A DNA stretch of 9,150 nt from Chloroflexi bacterium RBG_13_53_26 (GTDB lineage Bacteria; Chloroflexota; Dehalococcoidia; UBA2247; RBG-13-53-26): assembly GCA_001795035.1 (NCBI GenBank), contig MGMW01000061.1, positions 1 to 9,150 on the forward strand, in the 5' to 3' direction. Positions 1 to 6,661 of the stretch are shown one piece after another; positions within the stretch are counted from its first letter, which is position 1, and the number at the start of each line of letters is the position of its first letter. The notes below the pieces were generated by a model, which saw only the letters and a list, made by a program, of their open reading frames with translations, was not told the origin of the DNA and ran no database searches. Both the position numbers and the translations under genes were made by a program.

Positions 1-478
1 CCAGAGACAACATAGCCAAAACAGAAACAACTATGCCAACAACTGAACCCAAGGACATATAGCGGGTTAGTGCAGCTATTCCAAGCACAACCGCTCCAGC
101 GGCCAATCCAACAGGCCAGTACATGGCGAACAGACCTCCGACGAAGACGGCAACCCCCCGCCCACCCTGGAACCCTATATAGATGGACCAATTGTGCCCA
201 ACAACTGCGGCCGTAGCAGCGGCAATTTGAGCAACGTGAGTATGCAGTATGAGCCAAGCAAACAGCACGGCCAGAGAGCCCTTAGCCAGATCAAGTAACA
301 TAGAGATAAGGCCAGCCTTACCACCCACGGTACGAATCACATTGGTAGCACCGATCTTGCCACTACCATACATCCTGATGTCTATCCCTTTGGTCAGTCT
401 CGAAATCAATATACCAAAGGGAACACCACCGAGAAGATAGCCAAGAAGAACAACAGCCACAAACTTGAGTCCGACCAT
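1..478 (-). CDS. plsY: Acyl-phosphate:glycerol-3-phosphate acyltransferase PlsY (3' end outside window)
   Basis: The family transfers an acyl group from acyl-phosphate to glycerol 3-phosphate, giving lysophosphatidate, the first committed step of phospholipid synthesis; it is a polytopic inner-membrane protein. I translated this strand by hand: 159 codons are open from ATG at 478 to the window edge, with no stop. The N-terminus is a hydrophobic segment ending GGVPFGILISR. Motif 1 appears as GSGKIGATN (about residues 38-46), motif 2 as GHNWSIYIGFQGGRGVA (about 94-110), and motif 3 begins at TRYMSLGS near residue 140. Several further hydrophobic segments are visible. The usual family length is about 200 residues, so only the C-terminal part is missing. 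No ATG, GTG or TTG lies in frame between the der stop and 478, which fixes the start; a GGAGG at 493-497 is 14 nt away, wider than usual. It follows der in the same direction, an arrangement common in Gram-positive lineages. Confidence 0.93.
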   Translation of the reverse strand, partial: MVGLKFVAVVLLGYLLGGVPFGILISRLTKGIDIRMYGSGKIGATNVIRTVGGKAGLISMLLDLAKGSLAVLFAWLILHTHVAQIAAATAAVVGHNWSIYIGFQGGRGVAVFVGGLFAMYWPVGLAAGAVVLGIAALTRYMSLGSVVGIVVSVLAMLSL

Positions 479-492
479 GATTGCTTGAATAT

Positions 493-497
493 CCTCC
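493..497 (-). promoter_or_regulatory. Shine-Dalgarno-like GGAGG upstream of plsY
   Basis: On the minus strand GGAGG lies 14 nt before the plsY ATG at 478. The spacing is long for a ribosome binding site, but no closer purine-rich match and no alternative in-frame start exist, so this is the best candidate. The 479-565 gap between der and plsY contains no convincing promoter or terminator hairpin. Confidence 0.45.
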
Positions 498-565
498 AGT
501 ACTTCTCGAAGGATTAGAAAACGCGCTTGGTTGATTACTAGTTCAAATGCTGAAAGTCGATCAAA

Positions 566-1897
566 TCAAGAACATTGAGCGATCTCCTCACCTCTGCTTC
601 TAAAGAGAAGCCTCAGAGGAGTGCCATGGAAGCCGGCAAGCTGGCGGATCTTGTTCTCCAAGTAGCGCCCATAAGAAAAATGAACCAGCTTGGCATCATT
701 AGCCAGGAACACGAACGTGGGGGGATTGACTCCAGTCTGTCTGGCTTCGTATATCTTCAATCGCCGACCACCCCGGCTAGGAGAGATACGCTGAGACTCC
801 GCTTCCTTGACAATGTTATCCAGTAGAGAGTCAGGGAGGGATTTGAGTCTCTCGTGGTATATTCTTTCTGCGGCGGGTAGAACCTTCCCCACGCTAAATC
901 CGGTCTTGGCAGAGAGGCATAGAACCTCCACATAGGGCATGAATCTGGCTCTCTGTCTCACCACCTCTTTCCACGAGTCCACATCCTTTACCTCAACCAG
1001 ATCCCATTTGTTGATCCCCAATATGGCTCCCTTGAAAGCCTTGTGAATGAGTCCCAGTATATGAATATCCTGAGACGTAATACCCTCAACTGCATCAACA
1101 AGCAACACAACAACATCAGCGCGGTCAATAGCACGCAAGGTGCGGGTTGAACTGTGCTTTTCTACACCCTGCTCGATGCGCCCGCGACGTCTGATTCCGG
1201 CCGTATCGATAAGAACCACTTTCTCGCCATCATAGCGAAGCACTGTGTCTACCGCGTCACGAGTTGTTCCAGGAATCTCATCAACAATGACCCGCTCTTC
1301 CCCCAAGAGTGTATTGACCAGAAGTGACTTGCCTACATTGGGTCTTCCAACAATAGCGATTTTCATCGCTATTTCTGGTTCCTTGACGGTAGCCGGCAGA
1401 GAAGGCAAAGCGGCCATAACTCTATCCAGAAGCTCGTTGATTCCCCGGCCGTGATAAGCACTGACAGGTATCGGGTCGCCCGCATCCAACTCATAGAACT
1501 GGAGTACCTCATTCTGCTGCTTGGGACCCTCCACCTTGTTTGCCACCAGCAGAATCGGTTTCTGCGATCGGCGCAGAATATCCGCTATCTCTTCGTCAAC
1601 TGGGATCGGGCCCGTTTGAGCATCCACCAGAAAGAGTACCACATGGGCTTCGGTGATTGCTGCCTCTATCTGCTCCCTGATCTTCTGCTTCATGGCAGAC
1701 CCTGGCTCGAGTTCCAGGCCACCGCAATCAACCAAAGTGAAGTCATGCCCTTCAAAGGAGAGATCAGCATAGATGCGGTCAACGGTTGTCCCCGGCAAGT
1801 CTTCGACAATAGCCCGTCTCTCACCGATGAGACGATTAAACAGTGTGGATTTGCCCACATTGGGCCTGCCTACGATGGCCACGGTAGCTCTGGACAT
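566..1897 (-). CDS. der: Ribosome-associated GTPase Der (EngA), two G domains plus KH-like domain
   Basis: Der is an essential cytosolic GTPase needed for late assembly of the 50S ribosomal subunit. The protein is 443 residues, normal for the family. From the ATG, G domain 1 has P-loop GRPNVGKST (residues 10-18), GTT (36-38), G3 as DCGG (57-60) and G4 as NKVE (120-123). G domain 2 has GRPNVGKS (184-191), GTTRD (210-214), DTAG (231-234), NKWD (296-299) and SAK (329-331). The C-terminal KH-like domain is recognisable from FVFLAND and HFSYGRYLENKIR near the end. An adjacent GTG at 1900 could be used instead of ATG 1897, adding one residue. There is no strong Shine-Dalgarno; the argF stop is 8 nt upstream, so translational coupling is likely. 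In G domain 1, G3 is usually DTGG/DTAG and G4 usually NKxD; both differ here, while domain 2 is canonical. Confidence 0.97.
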   Translation of the reverse strand: MSRATVAIVGRPNVGKSTLFNRLIGERRAIVEDLPGTTVDRIYADLSFEGHDFTLVDCGGLELEPGSAMKQKIREQIEAAITEAHVVLFLVDAQTGPIPVDEEIADILRRSQKPILLVANKVEGPKQQNEVLQFYELDAGDPIPVSAYHGRGINELLDRVMAALPSLPATVKEPEIAMKIAIVGRPNVGKSLLVNTLLGEERVIVDEIPGTTRDAVDTVLRYDGEKVVLIDTAGIRRRGRIEQGVEKHSSTRTLRAIDRADVVVLLVDAVEGITSQDIHILGLIHKAFKGAILGINKWDLVEVKDVDSWKEVVRQRARFMPYVEVLCLSAKTGFSVGKVLPAAERIYHERLKSLPDSLLDNIVKEAESQRISPSRGGRRLKIYEARQTGVNPPTFVFLANDAKLVHFSYGRYLENKIRQLAGFHGTPLRLLFRSRGEEIAQCS

Positions 1898-1905
1898 CAC
1901 ATCTC

Positions 1906-2832
1906 TCAGGCAACTTGCCCACCCAGCACCTTTAGTAGGATTGCTTTTTGAATATGCAGTCGATTCTCTGCCTGGTCGTAGACCACAGACTGAGGGTGAT
2001 CAAGTAGCCCTTCAACAACCTCCTCCCCATGATGAGCTGGCAGGGGATGCATAAAGATAGCACCTTCCTTGGCCAATGACAAGAGTTCAGTGTCCACCTG
2101 ATACGAGGCAAATGCCTGGTGGCGATCTCCCGCTTCAGCTTCCTGGCCCATGCTGATCCACACATCCGTATAGACAATATCAGCATCTCTAACAGCAAGG
2201 CGATGGTCTGACGTAGCAGATATGCGAGCCCCGCTCTTTGCGGCAAATCCTTCCGCCCGATGCAAGGTTGCCTCCTCAAGGGCATAGCCTGGCGGCGAGG
2301 CAATGCAGAAGTCCATTCCAACCAGAGAGGCAGCCATGAGCAAGCTCCTGGCTACATTGTTGCCGTCGCCGACAAAGGCCAAGCGTAAGCCTTTCAAAAC
2401 ACCTCGCTTCTCATGGATGGTAAGTAAATCGCCAAGAGCCTGGCACGGGTGCTCATAGTCCGAAAGACCGTTTATCACCGGTACTCGAGAATATTCAGCC
2501 AGCTTTTCCAGCGTCGGATGAGAGAACGTTCGAGCCACGATACCATCTACAAAGCGGCTCAACGTTCGAGCCACATCGGAGATCTTCTCCCTCTTTCCCA
2601 AGCCTATCTCATCCGGCGAAAGATAGACGGCATGCCCTCCCAACTGCCACATGGCCACGTCAAAACTGACACGCGTACGAAGAGACGGCTTCTCAAAAAC
2701 AAGTGCCAGCACTTTGCCGTTGAGAAATGCAGAGCTTCCCCTTTGTTTTGATCTGATGGCGTCACTGATGAGGTGCCGAATATCATCGGCAGTCAGATCA
2801 GCTACTGAGAGCAGGCCTGTTGAAATTGCCAA
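1906..2832 (-). CDS. argF: Ornithine carbamoyltransferase
   Basis: The enzyme joins carbamoyl phosphate and ornithine to give citrulline in arginine biosynthesis; it is cytosolic and usually trimeric. The protein has 308 residues, the standard length. The carbamoyl-phosphate site is FEKPSLRTRVSF (residues 46-57) and HPCQ (128-131). The ornithine side has DVWISMGQE (223-231), which points to OTC rather than aspartate carbamoyltransferase. The second ornithine motif, usually HCLP, reads HPLPAHHGEE (262-271). The start is a TTG: AGAAGG at 2839-2844 sits 6 nt upstream, and the N-terminus then gives the family's LLSVADLT start region. This places the first 31 nt inside the 3' end of guaB3, so the genes overlap and are probably translationally coupled. 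I see no arginine repressor site. A catabolic OTC role is possible but no arcA or arcC gene is nearby. Confidence 0.95.
   Translation of the reverse strand: MAISTGLLSVADLTADDIRHLISDAIRSKQRGSSAFLNGKVLALVFEKPSLRTRVSFDVAMWQLGGHAVYLSPDEIGLGKREKISDVARTLSRFVDGIVARTFSHPTLEKLAEYSRVPVINGLSDYEHPCQALGDLLTIHEKRGVLKGLRLAFVGDGNNVARSLLMAASLVGMDFCIASPPGYALEEATLHRAEGFAAKSGARISATSDHRLAVRDADIVYTDVWISMGQEAEAGDRHQAFASYQVDTELLSLAKEGAIFMHPLPAHHGEEVVEGLLDHPQSVVYDQAENRLHIQKAILLKVLGGQVA
2525..2574. repeat. 14-bp perfect direct repeat inside argF
   Basis: AACGTTCGAGCCAC occurs at 2525-2538 and again at 2561-2574, a period of 36 nt (12 codons). Both copies are in the argF frame and encode V-A-R-T, at residues 87-90 and 99-102. 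It is probably coincidence of two similar structural segments, or a small local duplication or conversion. Confidence 0.5.
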
Positions 2833-3950
2833 GATTTACCTTCTGTTCTTATTGCTGGTGCGATAACCATTTCAACCTGGTGCATCTGGGCGATGGTGGC
2901 AGCGCCACAAACACCCATGGCTGTTTGCAGGGCACCAATCAGGTTCTGGGTTCCGTCACTGACAGTGGTAGGCCCGAAAAGGATTTGCTTCAAAGGGGCG
3001 CGGGTCTCCACCTTAATTCGTCTACCCCGTGGTAGTGCCGGGTGTGGGCTGGACATACCCCAATGGTACCCTCCGCCTGGTGCCTCCTCTGCCTGAGCGA
3101 GAACAGCGCCCAGCATAACTGCATCAGCACCAGCCACAAGGGCCTTACAGAGGTCACTCCCGGCATGGATGCCACCATCAGTGATTACGGGAACATACCT
3201 ACCACTCTCATGGAAATAATCGTCCCGGGCTGCAGCACAATCCATGGTAGCTGTCACCTGAGGTACACCTATCCCCAGAACTTGCCTTGTAGTACAGGTC
3301 GCCCCTGGGCCAACACCAGCAAGAAGACCGGAAATGCCTGTCTTCATCAATTCCAGAGCAGCACCGTAGCTGACACAATTCCCTACGACAACCGGAATAG
3401 GCACTGACTGACACAACTCCGAGAATACTAGTCCTTTTGCGCTCTTGGACATATGTCGGGCAGTGGTAACAGTTGATTGAACAACCAACACATCGGCACC
3501 TGCTTCAACAATAAGAGAGGCAAGCCTCTTGGTATTAGCCGGCGTAACCGAGACGGCACAGATTCCACCCCTCTGCTTGATCGCCTGAATACGTTCACCT
3601 ACAAATCGCTCCTTTATCGGCTCGGAGTAAACTTGCTGCATAAGGGAGGCAACTCGATCAACAGGGGCCTGGATGATCCCACGAAGAACCTCATTCGGCT
3701 TTTCGTAGCGAGCCTGCACCCCCTCAAGGTTGAGCACTGCCAGACCACCCAGCTTACTGAAGAGGACTGCAAATTCCGGGTCCACCACAGCATCCATAGC
3801 TGCAGCTAGAATAGGGATAGAGAACCTCAGATTACCCAAAACCAAATCAGTCGATGTCTGTTCAGGATTGACAGTGACATCCCCCGGAACTATGGCCACT
3901 TCTTCAAAACCGTAGCAGCGCCTCATCTCCTTGTATACACGAACAGACAT
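2802..3950 (-). CDS. guaB3: GuaB3-family IMP dehydrogenase lacking CBS domains
   Basis: Family members are (beta/alpha)8-barrel enzymes of the IMPDH/GMP reductase superfamily; GuaB3 proteins are thought to oxidise IMP to XMP for GMP synthesis, though activity has been tested in few of them. From ATG 3950 the protein has 382 residues, against about 490 for classical GuaB, and the barrel runs without a CBS insertion. Visible features are AAAMDAVV (49-56), the catalytic loop GVGPGATCTTR (212-222) with the presumed nucleophile Cys219, the phosphate-site DGGI (258-261), and a GuaB3-type C-terminus with HWGM (296-299), HPALPRG (303-309) and DGTQNL (332-337). GAGGA at 3958-3962 is 7 nt before this ATG. 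A longer frame to 4016 is rejected because it would run through the promoter. It is the first gene of the minus-strand string. Another GuaB or GMP reductase may exist elsewhere; none is visible here. Confidence 0.9.
   Translation of the reverse strand: MSVRVYKEMRRCYGFEEVAIVPGDVTVNPEQTSTDLVLGNLRFSIPILAAAMDAVVDPEFAVLFSKLGGLAVLNLEGVQARYEKPNEVLRGIIQAPVDRVASLMQQVYSEPIKERFVGERIQAIKQRGGICAVSVTPANTKRLASLIVEAGADVLVVQSTVTTARHMSKSAKGLVFSELCQSVPIPVVVGNCVSYGAALELMKTGISGLLAGVGPGATCTTRQVLGIGVPQVTATMDCAAARDDYFHESGRYVPVITDGGIHAGSDLCKALVAGADAVMLGAVLAQAEEAPGGGYHWGMSSPHPALPRGRRIKVETRAPLKQILFGPTTVSDGTQNLIGALQTAMGVCGAATIAQMHQVEMVIAPAIRTEGKSWQFQQACSQ
2839..2844 (-). promoter_or_regulatory. Ribosome binding site for argF TTG start
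   Basis: AGAAGG on the minus strand lies 6 nt before the TTG at 2832, inside the last codons of guaB3. It decides the start: no ATG in the first part of argF would keep the conserved N-terminal helix. Confidence 0.65.
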
Positions 3951-3977
3951 CTCATCATCCTCGAGCGATTTCCACAA

Positions 3978-4007
3978 ACTATAGCAAAAGGCACTATGCA
4001 AAGTCAA
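3978..4007 (-). promoter_or_regulatory. Sigma70-type promoter for guaB3-argF-der-plsY
   Basis: Read on the minus strand, TTGACT (4002-4007, five of six consensus bases) is followed after 18 nt by TATAGT (3978-3983, five of six). Transcription would begin near 3970-3972, giving a leader of about 20 nt that holds the guaB3 ribosome binding site. This is the best promoter match I noticed in the window. Confidence 0.75.
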
Positions 4008-4051
4008 TTCACGCAAACGTAAGGCATTCCGAGAGATTTGCCCAGGGAAAC

Positions 4052-4063
4052 CTAGTATACTAG
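4052..4063. promoter_or_regulatory. Palindrome CTAGTATACTAG with -10-like core, upstream of rsmI
   Basis: The 12-bp perfect palindrome contains TATACT on both strands. On the plus strand (4056-4061) it matches five of six bases of a -10 box and would start transcription at about 4067-4069. No good -35 is found at 16-18 nt spacing. It may be the rsmI promoter, a binding site for a dimeric regulator, or chance. Confidence 0.35.
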
Positions 4064-4099
4064 TCCATGTACCGTGATATAGGAAGAACAGCTAGTCTT

Positions 4100-4933
4100 G
4101 TGCCAGCACTCTACGTTGTAGCTACGCCCATCGGCAACCTGGAAGACATTACCCTTCGGGCCATCCGCGTCCTTAACGAAGTAGGGCTTATTGCGGCTGA
4201 AGACACTCGAAGGACGAGAGTCCTGCTCAATGCCTACGGCATCAAAACGGCGCTGACGAGCTATCATCAGCACAACAGGAAGACCAAGCTGGGCTACCTC
4301 CTTGACTGCCTGCAAAGCAGGGATCTGGCTCTTGTTTCAGAAGCGGGTATGCCCGGGGTAAGTGACCCGGGATATGAGCTCATTGTAGCTGCTGCCCAGC
4401 AAGGCATCAGAGTCATACCCATCCCCGGCCCCTCGGCAGTGGTCACTGCCCTGGCAGTCTCCGCATTGCCCACCAACCGGTTCACCTACCTCGGCTTTCT
4501 CCCAAAGAAGAAGGCAGAAAGGATTCGGTTCCTGGGATCAATCGCCCATGAACAAGGAACTATAGTAGCTTTTGAGTCTCCCCACCGTCTACTGAGTTCA
4601 CTGAGTGATATGGCTCAAGTTTTGGGCAACAGAAGGATAGCCATAGCCCGGGAGCTAACCAAGATCCACGAAGAAATCTTCCGAGGAACAGTAGAGGAGG
4701 CTATGGAGCACTTTCGGCAACCAAGGGGAGAGTTCACCCTGGTGATCGAGGGGAGGAAAGAGGAAGCAGAGGAATCCTTACTGACTCCAAAGATAGAAAA
4801 GGAGCTTCGCTCCTTGATCGACGAAGGAATTGCCGCAAAGGAGATAGTGGCACGGCTATCACCCACCACAGGCTTATCAAGAAAAGAGCTCTACCGTGCC
4901 TGTCTGAAACTTAAGAGCAACAGAGGATTGTGA
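4100..4933 (+). CDS. rsmI: 16S rRNA (cytidine1402-2'-O)-methyltransferase RsmI
   Basis: RsmI uses S-adenosylmethionine to methylate the 2'-OH of C1402 in the decoding centre of 16S rRNA. From GTG 4100 the product is 277 residues and begins MPALYVVATPIGNLED, exactly where family proteins normally begin. Motifs follow in order: TPIGNLED (9-16), EDTRRT (34-39), SEAGMPGVSDPG (80-91), IPGPSAV (108-114), LGFLPKKK (131-138), FESPHR (158-163) and the C-terminal GEFTLVIEG. An in-frame ATG at 4067 would add 11 residues with no family counterpart and no ribosome binding site, and it coincides with the transcription start predicted from the -10-like box; it could only be used as a leaderless start. AGGAAG at 4081-4086 lies 13 nt before the GTG, wider than ideal. 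It is the first gene of a plus-strand string, 26 nt before metG. Identity is secure; the start is not. Confidence 0.94.
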   Translation: MPALYVVATPIGNLEDITLRAIRVLNEVGLIAAEDTRRTRVLLNAYGIKTALTSYHQHNRKTKLGYLLDCLQSRDLALVSEAGMPGVSDPGYELIVAAAQQGIRVIPIPGPSAVVTALAVSALPTNRFTYLGFLPKKKAERIRFLGSIAHEQGTIVAFESPHRLLSSLSDMAQVLGNRRIAIARELTKIHEEIFRGTVEEAMEHFRQPRGEFTLVIEGRKEEAEESLLTPKIEKELRSLIDEGIAAKEIVARLSPTTGLSRKELYRACLKLKSNRGL

Positions 4934-4959
4934 TAGAATATCAAGAAGGTCAAATCTGA

Positions 4960-6627
4960 ATGGAGAGGATTCTTATCTGTGTGGCATGGCCCTACGCCAA
5001 CGGCCCCTTGCACTTAGGACATATCGCCGGCGCTTACCTGCCAGCAGACATTTTTGCCCGTTATCACCGCGCAAAAGGGAACGAAGTGCTCATGGTCTCT
5101 GGAAGTGATCAGCACGGAACCCCGATAACCATCACCGCTGAGCAAGAAGGCAAGACTCCCCAGGAAATTGCGACCAAGTACCATCAGGGGTTCCTCGATT
5201 CCTGGAACAGGCTGGGCATTGGCTTTGACCTCTTCACCAGCACTGGCACTGCCAACCATGCACACGTTGTTCATGATTTCTTCCTCAGACTCCTGGACAA
5301 GGGCTACATCTATCGGGATAAGATGCCACTACCATATTGCCCCAGTTGCCAGCGCTACCTGCCCGATCGTTATGTAGAGGGCAGGTGCCCCTTCTGCAGC
5401 TCCGACGAGGCCAGGGGTGATCAATGCGATAAGTGCGGCAAGCCTCTCGGCCCCCTCGAGCTAGGAAACCCGCGCTGTCGCCTTTGCGGCGGCACACCGA
5501 GAACTGAAGATTCAGAACATTTCTTCTTGCGTTTGAGCGCTTTCAGAGACGAACTTCTTGGCTGGGTGAGACAGCAGGGCCACTGGAGACCGAATGTACT
5601 GAATTTCACCCTGCGATACCTGGAGGAAGGGCTGAAGGACAGGGCTATAACCCGGGATATTGAATGGGGAATATCCATACCTCAGCCGGGTTTCGAAAAG
5701 AAACGAATCTATGTCTGGTTTGAGGCTGTGATCGGCTATTTGTCCGCGACCAAGGAGTGGGCCAAAATCCAGAAGAAGGAGAATGGATGGTCAGCTTTCT
5801 GGCAACAGGAAACCAGGAGTTACTACTTTATCGGCAAGGACAACATCCCATTTCATACCATGATCTGGCCTGCCATGTTGATGGGATATGGAGAGTTCAA
5901 CCTTCCCACTGACGTTCCAGCAAATGAGTTTCTGACCATTGAGGGGAGAAAGCTCTCCACCAGTCGCAATTGGGCAGTCTGGCTACCCGATTATCTGGAT
6001 CGCTATGCACCTGACCCTCTGCGCTACCTGCTGTCCGCGAACATGCCGGAAACCGCCGATGCTGACTTCTCGTGGCGGGAGTTTGTGCGACGCAACAATG
6101 ATGAACTGGTGGCCACCTATGGAAACCTGGTGCACCGTGTTCTCACGTTCACACATCGCCACTTCGACGGCTGTGTACCTGCATCCGGTGAACTCGATGC
6201 AGCCAGTAAGGCGCTTCTTGAAAAAGCAGCGGCAACAGTTAACGCTGTGGACAATTCCCTCCACCAATGCCGCTTCAGAGAAGGGATCCGGGCAGCCATG
6301 TCACTGGCCCAGGAGACCAACCGCTATCTCGATGATAAGTCTCCCTGGAAAGTGATCGAGAAGGATAGAGCGTCTTGCGCTACCGCTCTCTTCACCTCCA
6401 TCTCAACTATCTCCTGTTTGAAGACTGTTCTTTCGCCCTTTTTGCCTTTCAGTTCCCAGAAACTGCACCATCTCCTTGGGTTCAAAGGCAAGGTTACAGA
6501 GGAGAAATGGGGCTTCCATGCTGTACCATCAGGCCAGAGGCTGGCCACACCCGAGACCCTGTTCACCAAGCTGGACGAAAAGATAGTAGCGGAGGAAAGC
6601 AGTCGCCTTGGCAATGGACACAACTAG
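4960..6627 (+). CDS. metG: Methionine--tRNA ligase, short form with four CxxC pairs
   Basis: A class I aminoacyl-tRNA synthetase charging tRNA-Met in the cytosol. The protein has 555 residues. The Rossmann fold begins with VAWPYANGPLHLGH, whose HLGH (18-21) is the HIGH signature. The connective domain has four CxxC pairs (Cys127/130, 143/146, 156/159, 173/176), enough for two zinc sites. WFEAVIGY (253-260) and YYFIGKDNIPFHT (288-300) are methionine and adenylate pocket motifs. The KMSKS loop reads KLSTS (331-335). An alpha-helical anticodon-binding domain follows, including DDKSPWK, and the protein ends without the C-terminal Trbp111/EMAPII-like tRNA-binding domain present in many longer MetRS. 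AAGAAGG at 4943-4949 lies 10 nt before the ATG. It sits between rsmI and the polyprenyl synthase gene and is probably co-transcribed with both. Confidence 0.97.
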   Translation: MERILICVAWPYANGPLHLGHIAGAYLPADIFARYHRAKGNEVLMVSGSDQHGTPITITAEQEGKTPQEIATKYHQGFLDSWNRLGIGFDLFTSTGTANHAHVVHDFFLRLLDKGYIYRDKMPLPYCPSCQRYLPDRYVEGRCPFCSSDEARGDQCDKCGKPLGPLELGNPRCRLCGGTPRTEDSEHFFLRLSAFRDELLGWVRQQGHWRPNVLNFTLRYLEEGLKDRAITRDIEWGISIPQPGFEKKRIYVWFEAVIGYLSATKEWAKIQKKENGWSAFWQQETRSYYFIGKDNIPFHTMIWPAMLMGYGEFNLPTDVPANEFLTIEGRKLSTSRNWAVWLPDYLDRYAPDPLRYLLSANMPETADADFSWREFVRRNNDELVATYGNLVHRVLTFTHRHFDGCVPASGELDAASKALLEKAAATVNAVDNSLHQCRFREGIRAAMSLAQETNRYLDDKSPWKVIEKDRASCATALFTSISTISCLKTVLSPFLPFSSQKLHHLLGFKGKVTEEKWGFHAVPSGQRLATPETLFTKLDEKIVAEESSRLGNGHN

Positions 6628-6650
6628 AAGTCTGTCTTAGGATCATGGAG

Positions 6651-6657
6651 AAAGGAG
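6651..6657 (+). promoter_or_regulatory. Ribosome binding site for polyprenyl synthase TTG start
   Basis: AAAGGAG ends 4 nt before the TTG at 6662. It is the strongest Shine-Dalgarno match I noticed in the window and supports the TTG, since the next in-frame ATG would remove the first 31 residues, including a conserved N-terminal segment. Confidence 0.7.
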
Positions 6658-6661
6658 AGCA

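Noticed and set aside
249..440. A 63-codon plus-strand open frame at the left end
   Set aside because: It is antisense to plsY, whose motif 1 is encoded on the other strand in the same stretch.
479..565. Internal promoter between der and plsY
   Set aside because: TTGATC and TAGTAA on the minus strand are 18 nt apart but match the consensus poorly; I would not call it.
1451..1951. A 166-codon plus-strand open frame opposite der
   Set aside because: It lies wholly antisense to well-conserved der and the end of argF, its product has no recognisable domain, and it is explained by the base pattern of the real gene.
3042..3407. A 121-codon plus-strand open frame opposite guaB3
   Set aside because: It covers the antisense of the catalytic loop and phosphate site of guaB3, and the translation resembles no family.
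3951..4016. N-terminal extension of guaB3 to an ATG at 4016
   Set aside because: The extension would run through the -10 and -35 boxes and adds 22 residues with no family counterpart; ATG 3950 has a well-placed GAGGA.
5939..6355. A 138-codon plus-strand open frame inside metG
   Set aside because: It overlaps metG in another frame across its conserved KMSKS and anticodon-binding regions; composition is that of a frame-shifted shadow and there is no supporting ribosome binding site.
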